Positions 8,526-17,512 are shown, counted from the first letter of the stretch. The stretch is DNA of 64,000 nt from Oceanobacillus iheyensis HTE831 (GCF_000011245.1 NC_004193.1:3264501-3328500); one strand, 5' to 3'. A program made the numbers and translations. Notes: generated by a model not told the origin, from the letters alone.

Positions 8526-8700
8526 CGATTATACAAGAAGCTGTTTAAAAACTTTCTTAAAGTAAGTTCACCGGGGTAAAGATCTATCAAGGTAATAATC
8601 TTTTCTATTTTCCCCTCTTTATTAGCCTGTCTTTCGATTATAGAAGTGATAAACGTGGATACACAGAAGTGGATTTATACAACACTCATGTTGTTTGTCC

Positions 8701-8733
8701 ACGATTTTCTATTCATTATCCATACACTATAAT
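8701..8733 (+). promoter_or_regulatory. Possible sigmaK promoter of the cwlC-like gene
   Basis: CATACACTA at 8721-8729 matches the mother-cell sigmaK -10 consensus CATANNNTA exactly, and an AC dinucleotide (8701-8702) stands about where the short -35 is expected. The site is 25 bp ahead of the start codon. A TATAAT (8728-8733) overlaps it but has no good -35 for sigmaA. The type of gene (spore-lysis amidase) favours sigmaK. Confidence 0.5.
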
Positions 8734-8753
8734 CGAGAGGAGGAAATGAACTA

Positions 8754-9554
8754 ATGAAACTATATCTTGATCCCGGACATGGTGGTAGTGATCCTGGAGC
8801 TGTCGGCAATGGACTACAAGAAAAAACAATCAACCTAGATATCGCTATAAGAATACGTGATTTATTACTCTCCAATTACAATAATGTATCTGTAAAAATG
8901 AGCAGGACATCAGATAGTACAAAAAGCTTATCCCAACGGACGAACGAGGCTAACAATTGGAATGCAGACTATTTTCTTTCTATTCACTGTAACTCCTTTA
9001 ATGGTTCAGCTTACGGCTACGAGGATTTCATCCACAATAGTCTATCGGATCAATCAACTACTGCTAGATACCAAAACATTATCCATGAAGAGGTAAGTAA
9101 AGTTAATCAACTGCGAAACCGCGGTAAAAAGAAAGCAAATTTCCATGTTTTACGCGAATCCCATATGCCTGCGCTTCTCACAGAGAACGGTTTTATTGAC
9201 CATAGCGGTGATGCAGCAAAATTACGTGATCCCTCATGGCGGCAGCGTGTCGCACAAGGACATGTAAATGGATTAGCTCGAGCTTTCCAACTTCAGCCAA
9301 AGGATGATGCGCCCGATCCTTCTCCTAACTTCTTTAAAGTTATTGCCGGGTCATTCAAACAACGAATTAACGCAGAGGAACGTGTAGATCTTCTAACGGA
9401 CGAGGATATGGAAGCAATTATTGTACCAGTAACCATATCTGGACAACAGTGGTATCGTGTTCAATCCGGTGCATTTCGTGATCGCGACAATGCTAATGCC
9501 AGAATAAATCAATTACAAGATCTAGGAATTGAAGCATTCATTATCACAGATTAA
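8754..9554 (+). CDS. cwlC: N-acetylmuramoyl-L-alanine amidase, CwlC-like
   Basis: A 266-residue zinc amidase that cleaves the bond between muramic acid and the stem peptide. The Amidase_3 domain (1-~185) shows the zinc ligands DPGHGG (His9) and Glu23, SIHCNS and the catalytic LLTENGF. Residues ~190-266 form two SPOR-like repeats (FFKVIAGSF, WYRVQSGAF) that bind peptidoglycan. As in B. subtilis CwlC there is no signal peptide, which fits a protein made in the mother cell and acting when that cell lyses. The stretch RGKKKANFHVLRESHMPALLTENGFID is almost the CwlC sequence as I recall it. A sigmaK-like promoter precedes it. Confidence 0.88.
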   Translation: MKLYLDPGHGGSDPGAVGNGLQEKTINLDIAIRIRDLLLSNYNNVSVKMSRTSDSTKSLSQRTNEANNWNADYFLSIHCNSFNGSAYGYEDFIHNSLSDQSTTARYQNIIHEEVSKVNQLRNRGKKKANFHVLRESHMPALLTENGFIDHSGDAAKLRDPSWRQRVAQGHVNGLARAFQLQPKDDAPDPSPNFFKVIAGSFKQRINAEERVDLLTDEDMEAIIVPVTISGQQWYRVQSGAFRDRDNANARINQLQDLGIEAFIITD

Positions 9555-9662
9555 AAAAACAACTGGAGCACTATTTGAATAACTACTTCATACTTCACTG
9601 TCTTGCCTCCAAACAAAGATAGTTTAAGTAGAGATTCTTTAGTCGCTTTCCAGTTGTTTTTT
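9554..9662. terminator. Long-loop bidirectional terminator
   Basis: A perfect 14-bp inverted repeat (9554-9567 and 9649-9662) encloses an 81-base loop. T-runs leave the stem in both directions, suiting the convergent genes on either side. The loop is unusually long for a terminator. Confidence 0.65.
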
Positions 9663-9669
9663 GTCTTTT

Positions 9670-10092
9670 TTAGAAATGGAGTTCTTTTGAAGCATCTCCT
9701 TTTTTATTCATAATTCGAATCGCAGTTGGTTCCACTTTTAATATAATATACGAATCATCTTCTGGACCTGAGAAGTACTTCTTCATATCATCATTCCATA
9801 ACTCTTCTTTTAATTCAGGACTCGACTCAATAGAAACCTTCCCTTGATATTCCACATACTCATCTCCAAACCCTTCTCCTTCATAACCGATTAATATATG
9901 TGTCCAAGGGTTTGATTCAATCTCTTCCACTTTATCCGTTTCTTTGTCTGTTGCAGTATATAGCGTTAACTCGCGATGGAAATATAGCATATAACGAGAA
10001 TGTGGTTTATTATTCTTCACCGTAGCCATCGTACCAATTGGACTTTCGCTTAAGATTTGATCTACTTTTTTCCTTATCGATTCTTGACTCAA
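9670..10092 (-). CDS. General stress protein 26-like, pyridoxamine-phosphate-oxidase fold
   Basis: A 140-residue protein of the split-barrel FMN-binding fold, like B. subtilis YdaG (general stress protein 26). Conserved parts are the N-terminal GTMATVKNNKPHSRYMLYF and YTATDKETDKVEEIESNPWTHILIGYEG. Related proteins bind flavin or similar cofactors; the reaction here is unknown. A GTG three codons upstream overlaps the ribosome binding site, so TTG 10092, eight bases after AAGGAG, is the better start. YdaG is sigmaB-controlled in B. subtilis, but I see no clear sigmaB promoter here. Confidence 0.8.
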   Translation of the reverse strand: MSQESIRKKVDQILSESPIGTMATVKNNKPHSRYMLYFHRELTLYTATDKETDKVEEIESNPWTHILIGYEGEGFGDEYVEYQGKVSIESSPELKEELWNDDMKKYFSGPEDDSYIILKVEPTAIRIMNKKGDASKELHF

Positions 10093-10289
10093 TTCAAACA
10101 CTCCTTATATAGCAAATATATAGGTAATAGTATGCCTACAAAAACATATTTTCATGAATATTTTTCTGTCTAACTCAATTAATAAATTGATTCATCTAAT
10201 TAGAAAATATTTGCTCATAAAAAAGGATATTGTCTTCTTCTCTAGAAATCATAAAGGTAAGTAAGTTATAGCATAGAGGAGTGTTCGTT

Positions 10290-10946
10290 ATGGTCATGTA
10301 TCGTCTTCCCATATTAATTCTTACAACGAGTATTGTGTATATATTTATTTCTCCATCTGAACCATTTGTTTTTAGCTTATTTTTTAAAGTAATTCCAATG
10401 ATCCTGATTATTATTTATGCAACAGAGCAAATGCCACCTGAGAAAAACGCTACTCATTGGTTTATTCTTATCGGCTTATGCTTTTGTATTATTGGCGACG
10501 CTACTTTACATTGGTTTATTATTGGTTTAACCGCATTTTTACTTGGTCATATAGGTTATACAATCGGTTTTCTCAAACAAGCACATTATTCATTCAAAAA
10601 AGGTGTTGCAATCTTACCAATCACTGCTTTTGCTATTTGGATAGGCGTCCAGCTTTTATCTTCGCTTAAAGAAAATGGCCAACAAGAACTCATTATCCCG
10701 GTCATCGCCTATATTACTATAATAAGCATCATGGCTTTCACAGCAATTTTGACGGGAAATCGTTGGGCTATACTTGGTAGTATACTATTTCTGATTTCGG
10801 ACTCAATTCTTTCATGGAACATGTTTATCTCAACATTTGCAGTAGCAGATGATTTAGTGATGATTACTTACTATAGTGCACAATTTTTAATTGCCCACAG
10901 TTTATTCACAATCGTACCCAACGATACTAAACCAATCATATGGTAG
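10290..10946 (+). CDS. YhhN family membrane protein (lysoplasmalogenase-like)
   Basis: A 218-residue protein with about eight membrane helices and the YhhN/TMEM86 pattern of acidic residues within helices: LCFCIIGDATLHW and FLISDSILSWNMF. Animal TMEM86B and some bacterial YhhN proteins hydrolyse the vinyl-ether bond of lysoplasmalogens; whether this organism has that substrate is unknown. An upstream GTG (10281) lies inside the AGAGGAG ribosome binding site, so ATG 10290 is preferred. It stands alone, convergent with the thiosulfate-transporter gene. Confidence 0.78.
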   Translation: MVMYRLPILILTTSIVYIFISPSEPFVFSLFFKVIPMILIIIYATEQMPPEKNATHWFILIGLCFCIIGDATLHWFIIGLTAFLLGHIGYTIGFLKQAHYSFKKGVAILPITAFAIWIGVQLLSSLKENGQQELIIPVIAYITIISIMAFTAILTGNRWAILGSILFLISDSILSWNMFISTFAVADDLVMITYYSAQFLIAHSLFTIVPNDTKPIIW

Positions 10947-10983
10947 ATAACACTGGTGATTTACGTTCTTCTACGGACAATGT

Positions 10984-11015
10984 GAAGAACCCCGAGCATC
11001 TGCACGGGGTTCTTC
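10984..11015. terminator. Bidirectional terminator
   Basis: Perfect 11-bp GC-rich stem (10984-10994 / 11005-11015) with a 10-base loop between convergent genes. T-runs are weak on both sides. Confidence 0.75.
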
Positions 11016-11028
11016 ATTCCATTATTCA

Positions 11029-12276
11029 CTAACAAAATTGATCATTTTTATTCGGGTTCATCATACCAAATAGTGGCCGTAGGAATAATGCTACACCAGT
11101 TCCTAGTAATGCCATTATTGCCCATACCCAGCCGTGAAGACTGAATGAAGAGATTCCACCGAAGTATGCTCCAATATTACAACCAAACGCAAGACGCGCA
11201 CCATATCCCATTAGTAATCCTCCGACGATAGCAGCTCCTGCTACACCTGGTTTAATCTTGCGCGGTTTAAAGTTACCCTGCGCAGTTACTGCAATAAATG
11301 CTCCTAAAATGATTCCGAAGTTCATTACACTTGTGGAATCCATTAATACGGATTGGGAAAGTGCATTTGCTGCATCCCCTGAAAAATATCCCCAGGAAGA
11401 TACATCTACACCAACCGCTTGTAAGGTTTTACCTCCCCATAAAGCAAATGCAGAAGTAATCCCCCAAGGAGTTCCACGTACGAGTAGTACAAGTGCATTC
11501 AGTGCTGCTAAAATTACACCAGCAATAAATAATGGCCATGCTCCACGGAAAACAAGCTTCCAACCACTACCTTTTGCTAAAGGCTTCATTGCCGGTGGAT
11601 TTTTACGTTTCGCTACGATTAACGTAATCCAATAAATAAGACCAAACAATAGAAGCTGAACAACCCACCCCCCAAAGAATCCTAATCCAGTCGACTCAGC
11701 AAGTGAAATCGGCGGTAAGGATGGAGTCTCTGTCCAAAAAGGTAAATGATATGCACCGAGGGTTGAACCAATAATAAAAGCAATTAATGTGAAAATCATG
11801 GATGATCCTCCACCACCAAGGTTATACAATGTCCCTGATGCACATCCATTACCCAATTGCATTCCAATACCGAATAAAAATGCTCCAACAAGTACACTAA
11901 TCCCTACAGGTGAAACATATCCTTGCGGTTCTACCCCTGTAAAACTAAAACCATTACTTAAAATAATTGCAAATAAAGTTGTTGAAACAACAAACATAAG
12001 AAGATGCGCTTGAATACCTTGAACATTACCAACAGATGCTAGTCTTCTAAAGGCAGAAGTAAAACCAAAACGAGCATAAAGCAATGTCGCTCCTAGCGCT
12101 AATCCTAATATAAATAATACACCTTGTATCCAATCAGCTGTGATGACAATTGCTGAAAATAGAATAATAGATACAATGATCCCTATTATAAGAAGGGGCT
12201 TTTGCATAGGATTTAAGTCCGCCAAAATTGTTGTCTGTTTTTGCATAAAGTTTTTCTGAGTTACGGATTGCTCCAT
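11029..12276 (-). CDS. YeeE/YedE (TsuA-like) thiosulfate/sulfur transporter
   Basis: A 415-residue integral membrane protein with two related halves, each carrying a family cysteine motif: GNGCASG with Cys145, and FGCNIGAYF with Cys366. In TsuA such cysteines line a path for thiosulfate through the membrane. The N-terminal ~25 residues are cytoplasmic. No TusA/TsuB gene adjoins it, although a rhodanese lies about 47 kb away. A promoter (12314-12342) precedes it and the start has AGAGGG ahead. Substrate by family: thiosulfate or a related sulfur compound. Confidence 0.85.
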   Translation of the reverse strand: MEQSVTQKNFMQKQTTILADLNPMQKPLLIIGIIVSIILFSAIVITADWIQGVLFILGLALGATLLYARFGFTSAFRRLASVGNVQGIQAHLLMFVVSTTLFAIILSNGFSFTGVEPQGYVSPVGISVLVGAFLFGIGMQLGNGCASGTLYNLGGGGSSMIFTLIAFIIGSTLGAYHLPFWTETPSLPPISLAESTGLGFFGGWVVQLLLFGLIYWITLIVAKRKNPPAMKPLAKGSGWKLVFRGAWPLFIAGVILAALNALVLLVRGTPWGITSAFALWGGKTLQAVGVDVSSWGYFSGDAANALSQSVLMDSTSVMNFGIILGAFIAVTAQGNFKPRKIKPGVAGAAIVGGLLMGYGARLAFGCNIGAYFGGISSFSLHGWVWAIMALLGTGVALFLRPLFGMMNPNKNDQFC

Positions 12277-12313
12277 CTAAAACCCTCTTTTCCAATTAAT
12301 TTACTAAGGATTA

Positions 12314-12342
12314 AGGATACATGATTTTTTTGAAAAAGTAAA
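12314..12342 (-). promoter_or_regulatory. Likely sigmaA promoter of the thiosulfate transporter gene
   Basis: On the minus strand TTTACT (12337-12342), a 17-bp spacer and TATCCT (12314-12319), about 40 bp ahead of the start codon. Identified by consensus and spacing only. Confidence 0.5.
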
Positions 12343-12426
12343 TAGCTTTGCTTGGCCTAATTTCATCACATTTAGATTATCTTAGTTGGAATTAATACAA
12401 GATGAAATGGACTAATGTAATGACTC

Positions 12427-12479
12427 AAAAAAAAAGCAAATGAAATATGTATCCTTAAAAGGCTACTATTCCACTTGCT
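12427..12479 (-). terminator. Terminator after the PBP4-type gene
   Basis: Thirteen-position stem (12435-12447 / 12467-12479) that pairs fully in the minus-strand RNA with two G-U pairs, followed by about nine Ts. Confidence 0.85.
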
Positions 12480-12503
12480 CAGTAACAATCTTAATATATT
12501 ATT

Positions 12504-14036
12504 TTAAAATTCATGACCTGCTATCGTATCTACAATACTGTCTTCAATACCCCTCATTGTAGAGCTTGATCCAAGATAGTTATTGATGAGTATAGAGAAA
12601 ACAACTTCCTTTCCATCAGCCGTTGTTACATAACCGGATAATGTAGAAACTCCTGTAATCGATCCCGTTTTTGCCATTGCATTTTCCGTTGCAGGACTAT
12701 TTGTCATCCGATTCCTCAATGTTCCACCAACCATTCTTTCAGGATGTCCAGCTAATGGTAAAGCAGATTGAAAAGAAGGGAACCATTCTTTCTCTTGAAT
12801 TACATACAGAAGCTCCGATAGTTCTACCGCAGGAATAAAATTCTTATGCGACATTCCTGAACCATCTCGTAATAATATAGTATCCATGTTCAACCCCAAT
12901 TCACCTAGAACATCTTCCATTACTACTAATCCTTCATCCCAACTACCATCGTCCTCAACCACTTTTCCCATTTCTTTTACTAGCGTTTCCCCATGTCCAT
13001 TATTACTTAATTTCATAAATGGTATTAATAGTTCTTTTAACGGCATCGATTCTTTAGCAACACGTATTTCAGCAGAAGAAGGAGTTTCTTCAAAACGATC
13101 CTTGGATTTCCCTATAAAAGTTATGCCTTCCTCTTCTAAAGTTTGTCTAAACACGCTAATAACGTAATTGGTGGGCTCCCAAACAGATGCCCAAGACCGG
13201 GATAACGAGCCGTCTTTTGGCATTTCTCCTTCAATTACAATTGTATTATTCCCATGTTGTCGTTCAATTGAAATGTCTTTTTCTTCTCCGTTAGCGACCA
13301 TCTTCGTTTTATTCTCAATTGATATATAATTATTCTCAGGAGTTAATGTTACTTCTGCTTTCTTTCCATTTTCACTTGGTCTGACCTCCACAATAACGGT
13401 TCCTGCATCATAATCGTCATCTGGTGACATAGTTAATGCAGAAACTTGTGCCCCAGTGAAGAACGGTTCATCGGACCAGTTTAAATCTTGGGAAAGACGA
13501 ACATCATCATACCAAGTATCATCGCCAACTAAATCACCTTTAATTTTATGAATGCCCTGTTTCTTTAACTCCTTAGCGAATGCTTCCAGATCAGATTGTA
13601 GTAAGGTAGGATCTCCCTTCCCTTTAACATATACATCTCCGTGAAGAACTTTTCCACGTATTTTTCCATCCGTCAGTACTTCCGTTGTAAACCGATGGTC
13701 AGGACCTAGCGTTTCCAATGCTGATACAGCAGTTAGGACTTTCATATTTGATGCAGGATGTAATCGAATATCAATATTTCTAGAGAATAGTTGATCACCA
13801 TTCGCAGCATCCATCACGCTAACCCCAGTTATTCCACCTTCTAAATTAGGGTTATCTAAAATGACAGCTAACTTTTCTTCTAAGGTTGCATCTTCTAGTT
13901 GTGTAATGTCCGTCTCGTCTGTGGCGTCAATCTTTGTTTCAAGATGTGGATAAAATAATAACAACCCACTAATTATGGCAATTAATCCAACAAGAACGAC
14001 TAACTTACTAACAAAGGCTTTACGATTCATGGACAC
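12504..14036 (-). CDS. dacC: D-alanyl-D-alanine carboxypeptidase/endopeptidase, PBP4 (S13) type
   Basis: A 510-residue penicillin-binding protein of peptidase family S13, which trims the terminal D-Ala of stem peptides and can cleave crosslinks. An N-terminal anchor (about 10-30) places it outside the membrane. Active-site motifs are SNMK (96-99, catalytic Ser96), SNNGHGE (SxN) and AKTGSITG (KTG). The long insert between SxxK and SxN (domains II/III) is typical of the class. It is close to B. subtilis DacC/PBP4a in length and motifs. Single gene with its own terminator. Confidence 0.9.
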   Translation of the reverse strand: MSMNRKAFVSKLVVLVGLIAIISGLLLFYPHLETKIDATDETDITQLEDATLEEKLAVILDNPNLEGGITGVSVMDAANGDQLFSRNIDIRLHPASNMKVLTAVSALETLGPDHRFTTEVLTDGKIRGKVLHGDVYVKGKGDPTLLQSDLEAFAKELKKQGIHKIKGDLVGDDTWYDDVRLSQDLNWSDEPFFTGAQVSALTMSPDDDYDAGTVIVEVRPSENGKKAEVTLTPENNYISIENKTKMVANGEEKDISIERQHGNNTIVIEGEMPKDGSLSRSWASVWEPTNYVISVFRQTLEEEGITFIGKSKDRFEETPSSAEIRVAKESMPLKELLIPFMKLSNNGHGETLVKEMGKVVEDDGSWDEGLVVMEDVLGELGLNMDTILLRDGSGMSHKNFIPAVELSELLYVIQEKEWFPSFQSALPLAGHPERMVGGTLRNRMTNSPATENAMAKTGSITGVSTLSGYVTTADGKEVVFSILINNYLGSSSTMRGIEDSIVDTIAGHEF

Positions 14037-14378
14037 ACACCTCTCTTTTTTAATATTCTAATAATTATACAACATTTTCCAATTTACAAATAGCTTTTCT
14101 TAGTAAATGTATTCTTTAGAACTAGAAATAGAAATTGAACAGGTTTTTTTAACTATAAAGGAACTCCACTATAAGTAAATTTATCTACAAACGCAAAAAG
14201 CTAATACCTTCATATGTAAGTATAACTGGTTTTTTATTTATAATACTTCTATTCTTATAAGTTGTTTTATCCCCAATTTTATACGTTATCCACAGAACGT
14301 TTTTACAACTCTTGACGGATAGTTTGTTGTATTGTTTTCGTACTCCACCTCAATTGCATGATTTTATTCCTTAAGAAA
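14037..14378. other. Intergenic region upstream of the PBP4-type gene
   Basis: AT-rich DNA of about 340 bp. It must contain the promoter of the minus-strand PBP4-type gene in its left part, but I cannot single out a convincing -35/-10 pair. No open frame with a ribosome binding site and no repeat was seen. Confidence 0.4.
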
Positions 14379-14407
14379 AAACCGTAAGCTACTTACGCTT
14401 ACGGTTT
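14379..14407 (-). terminator. Terminator overlapping the FMN-reductase stop codon
   Basis: Perfect 10-bp stem (14379-14388 / 14398-14407) followed on the minus strand by six Ts. The stop codon (14399-14401) lies inside the stem. Confidence 0.85.
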
Positions 14408-14968
14408 AAATGAAAATGATGAGGGCTCTATTTTATTTTCTTTTATTTGTCTTGTTGATTGCATCAATTGATCAGCAAGAATAATTAATCGATCTAACAC
14501 ATTTTGGTTGGTTAGGACATAATTTGTAAAATCTTTTTCTTCGATAAAAACATATTTGGGTAATACCCAACCTAACATATACGTTAAAATAGGTTTTAAA
14601 TGCTGTTCTGGTACAAGGTAATGTTTAGCTGAACCTGCAGTGGCTAAAATTCCGACAGTCTTATTGCGAAATGCATCCATTGGCAATAAGTCGAACAAAT
14701 TCTTTAATGTACCTGGTATCGAAGCTTGAAAGGTAGGAGTACCAATTAATACCCCATCTGAATCTAGAATTTTTTCCAAGACTAACCTTGTGTCGCCTGT
14801 ATAAGACTCCACCGAACGCCCATCACTAAAAACCAATTCATAATCCTTTAAATCAATTAACTCTACTTCCACTGATTCATATTGATTACTTATATATTTC
14901 AAAACATGTTCTACTGCAATTCTCGTTTTAGAACCTACAATAGACCCTGAAATTCCCACTATTTTCAC
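14399..14968 (-). CDS. NADPH-dependent FMN reductase (SsuE/MsuE-like)
   Basis: A 189-residue flavodoxin-fold protein. It opens MKIVGISGSIVGSKTRIAVE, with the phosphate-binding SGS loop, and has the second flavin loop GTPTFQASIPGTLKNLFDLLP near 80-100. Such enzymes reduce FMN with NAD(P)H, often for sulfonate monooxygenases or as azo/quinone reductases. The GTG at 14968, seven bases after AAGGAGG, is clearly the start; a longer frame upstream lacks a ribosome binding site. No monooxygenase gene lies next to it, so the electron acceptor is unknown. Confidence 0.82.
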   Translation of the reverse strand: MKIVGISGSIVGSKTRIAVEHVLKYISNQYESVEVELIDLKDYELVFSDGRSVESYTGDTRLVLEKILDSDGVLIGTPTFQASIPGTLKNLFDLLPMDAFRNKTVGILATAGSAKHYLVPEQHLKPILTYMLGWVLPKYVFIEEKDFTNYVLTNQNVLDRLIILADQLMQSTRQIKENKIEPSSFSFKP

Positions 14969-15091
14969 GGAGCAACCTCCTTGTATGCAATACATCTAAT
15001 GTAAAAATACATATAAATACACTATTATTATACCGATAGATATTGCTAAAATACAATTTGTTGCTTATAGTCACTTCTTACCAATCTATAC

Positions 15092-15487
15092 TTAATTATC
15101 CTCAAGCGGTATCACTTCTATCGTTTCTACGATGTCAATACTTCCTATTACTGACTGTACCATGGAACAATTCTTAGAAGAAATAGCTAAAGCTTTCTCT
15201 GCTTTTTTTTGAGAAAGATTGTCTGCATAAACTATAAAATGCATGGATATTTTTTCAATTCGATTCGCCTCAGCTTCATTACGCTCTACTTCTGCTTCAA
15301 TTTGGATATCTTTGAAATCAATTCGTTGTTTTTCCATTACTTTACGAAGTACTCCGCCACTACATCCGGCAATCGAAGAAACTAATAAAGCGAAAGGACG
15401 AAATCCATGCTCGTCTTCTCCAGAGATCGTTAAATTTCCATAGGATAATTCTGTTTGGAATGCTTGATTATTTAAACTAAATTTCAT
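15092..15487 (-). CDS. OsmC family protein
   Basis: A 131-residue protein of the OsmC/Ohr fold, with the central helix containing SIAGCSGGVLRKVMEKQ (Cys near 42) and a second cysteine (KNCSMVQS) near 107. OsmC/Ohr proteins use two cysteines to reduce organic hydroperoxides; the YhfA-like subgroup has less clear activity. Its start overlaps the end of the ATL gene by 11 bp, so the two form an operon that may handle oxidative or alkylation damage. Confidence 0.82.
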   Translation of the reverse strand: MKFSLNNQAFQTELSYGNLTISGEDEHGFRPFALLVSSIAGCSGGVLRKVMEKQRIDFKDIQIEAEVERNEAEANRIEKISMHFIVYADNLSQKKAEKALAISSKNCSMVQSVIGSIDIVETIEVIPLEDN

Positions 15488-15815
15488 TTATATCCTCCTC
15501 TGTTTCTTTTCCAGGAAACCATTGATAACATTCTAAAGATATTTTCCCATGATTGTCTACTTTCACACCTTCTGATTCTAGCCTTGTTCTTTGTTCCCAG
15601 AATCCTTCTTCTGACTGAATTCCAATCTTCCCTTGTGCATTAATGACACGGTGCCACGGTAATTGATATTTTCCACTCATCGAATGTAAAATTCGTACGA
15701 CTTGTCTTGCTGCTTGTTTACTACCTGCATTTGCTGCAATTTGTCCATAAGTCATCACTTTTCCATAAGGAATATCTTTCATAATTTCAATAACTCTTTC
15801 TGTAAAAGGAGTCAT
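15477..15815 (-). CDS. Alkyltransferase-like protein (ATL, MGMT-like)
   Basis: A 112-residue protein with the DNA-binding domain of O6-alkylguanine-DNA alkyltransferase: IPYGKVMTYGQIAANAGSKQAARQV and PWHRVINAQGKIG. The reactive cysteine of PCHRV is replaced by tryptophan (PWHRV), so it should bind but not repair O6-alkylguanine; known ATL proteins flag such lesions for nucleotide-excision repair. The start at ATG 15815 follows GGAGG; the five extra codons upstream overlap that site. First gene of a pair with OsmC. Confidence 0.88.
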   Translation of the reverse strand: MTPFTERVIEIMKDIPYGKVMTYGQIAANAGSKQAARQVVRILHSMSGKYQLPWHRVINAQGKIGIQSEEGFWEQRTRLESEGVKVDNHGKISLECYQWFPGKETEEDINEI

Positions 15816-15943
15816 TTCACACCTCCACATACCAGTTTTTACAATGAATACATCCTATACATATAACAAAACTATACTATAGAATGCTTTAAAAGATAGA
15901 CGTTAAAATCACTATTAAATTTAATGCAAAAGGAGGGCTTCAC

Positions 15944-16117
15944 TTGGATTATAACCGCGTACAACAAATAATTAACTCACCGGAATTGATTCAAGTAACT
16001 TATCACGGGATTCCTGTTTATATACAGTCTCTTGACTGCAATAATATTGCTACTGTATTTCCCTTAGATAATTTGGATGATATACAGTCCGTTGATATTG
16101 CTGGTTTAGTTGAGTAA
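15944..16117 (+). CDS. sspH: Small acid-soluble spore protein H (SspH-type)
   Basis: A 57-residue protein starting at TTG 15944 behind AGGAGGGC. The pattern MDYNRVQQIINSPELIQVTY, then HGIPVYIQ, then TVFPLDN follows B. subtilis SspH (RAKEIVESPDMKKVTYNGVPIYIQ...IYPLDE) closely. SspH proteins are minor spore-core proteins made in the forespore. It is a single gene between divergently oriented neighbours; no certain sigmaG/F promoter could be picked out. Good evidence that the organism sporulates. Confidence 0.85.
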   Translation: MDYNRVQQIINSPELIQVTYHGIPVYIQSLDCNNIATVFPLDNLDDIQSVDIAGLVE

Positions 16118-16204
16118 ATTTTTTTCTTAAGAATTGAAGCTTTTCTAAAATGCTATACTTTCCAGCTGTCTCTCAGACCGACTAGAAAGCAAGGAAAAAT
16201 TATT

Positions 16205-17338
16205 CTACACGTAATGTCTTGGTACTCTTTTTCCAATAAGACACACTGTTTCATAATGGATCGTTTGCATTTGCTCTGCAACAACGTCGAGCGGTATATA
16301 CCCCGCATTTTCATCACCAAAAATGGTTACGATATCGTCTTTAGTTACATCCGTTTGAACTTCAGACACATCTATCATAGACTGATCCATACAAATTCTC
16401 CCTACAATGGGACACGCTGTTCCATGAACAGTCACATGACCTACATTTGATAACAAACGGGAAAAACCATCCGCATAGCCTATAGGAAGTGTTGCGATCT
16501 TGGACGTTTCCTTTGTTTCATACGTTAATCCATAGCTAATTGGTTGATGAGGGGGAACATCTTTTATGAGCACAGGCTTTGCTTTAAAGCTCATTACTTG
16601 CTGTAAGGACAATATTTCCTTTAAATGTTGTCCAGGGTATAACCCGTATAAACTAATGCCAACACGAACCATATCCATATGCATGTCAGGAAATGCTATC
16701 GTTGCTGCACTATTACAGCAATGCTTGATTGGTATCGAATAACCTTCATTTTCTAACGCTTCCATAATCCCTTGAAATGTTTCAAATTGTTTATATGTAT
16801 ACGCATCACTCTCATCATTATCAGCATCCGCAAAATGAGTGAAAATCCCTTCTACTTCAATTTCTTCCGTTTGTAGTGATGTCATTAGAGAGATGACCTC
16901 CTCAGAGGATCTTAACCCGATCCGACTCATACCACTATCCACTTTTATATGTATTTTTGCCTTTTTATCTAAAGATCGAGCTGCATCCTTTATCGCTTCC
17001 AGTGTTTCCGTCGAATATACGGTGAGTGTGAGGTCATGTCTAACAGCTTCTCTTACAGCGTAGCTTGGTGTAAAACCAAGTAATAAGATTGGAGCTAATA
17101 TTCCAGCTTCCCGAATCTGAAGTGCCTCATCTATAAAAGCTACTCCAAGATATTCCGCCCCTGCTTCTAAGGATCTCCGCGCTATCGGAACGGCCCCGTG
17201 ACCATAACCATCTGCTTTTACAACTGCCATCAACCTTGACTTTTCCTGTAAATGATTCTTAAATTGACGTACATTATAAGTTAGTGCATCTAAGGAAACT
17301 TCCACCCATGCATCGCGATAACTCGTTACTTTCATCAT
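16205..17338 (-). CDS. alr: Alanine racemase
   Basis: A 377-residue PLP-dependent enzyme converting L-Ala to D-Ala for peptidoglycan. The PLP lysine is in VVKADGYGHG (Lys41), the conserved GIFTHFADADN lies mid-protein, and the C-terminal domain has GYADGFSRLL, ICMDQSMIDV and the second-base tyrosine region. Length and motifs are complete. A GGAGG site precedes ATGATG at 17338. Bacilli often have two alanine racemases, one for vegetative growth and one spore-associated; proximity to sspH does not decide which this is. Confidence 0.95.
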   Translation of the reverse strand: MMKVTSYRDAWVEVSLDALTYNVRQFKNHLQEKSRLMAVVKADGYGHGAVPIARRSLEAGAEYLGVAFIDEALQIREAGILAPILLLGFTPSYAVREAVRHDLTLTVYSTETLEAIKDAARSLDKKAKIHIKVDSGMSRIGLRSSEEVISLMTSLQTEEIEVEGIFTHFADADNDESDAYTYKQFETFQGIMEALENEGYSIPIKHCCNSAATIAFPDMHMDMVRVGISLYGLYPGQHLKEILSLQQVMSFKAKPVLIKDVPPHQPISYGLTYETKETSKIATLPIGYADGFSRLLSNVGHVTVHGTACPIVGRICMDQSMIDVSEVQTDVTKDDIVTIFGDENAGYIPLDVVAEQMQTIHYETVCLIGKRVPRHYV

Positions 17339-17461
17339 CTGTTCCTCCTACTACATCCATTCTCTAATATGAAACAACTGTATAACTTCAGCATTATTAA
17401 ACCAATTATAGGAGAACTATTAACATCGTTTCAACTACAAATACCTATTCAAATTACAACA

Positions 17462-17505
17462 AGAACCGCATAATCCTATCACCCTTATAGAATTAATGCG
17501 GTTCT
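17462..17505 (-). terminator. Terminator after coiled-coil gene
   Basis: Ten-bp perfect stem (17462-17471 / 17496-17505) with a weak T-rich tail on the minus strand, just past the stop at 17513. Confidence 0.65.
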
Positions 17506-17512
17506 CCTACTA

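Noticed and set aside
15830..15943. SigmaG/sigmaF promoter for sspH
   Set aside because: Several loose -10-like strings occur, but none has a matching -35 at proper distance, so no site is called.
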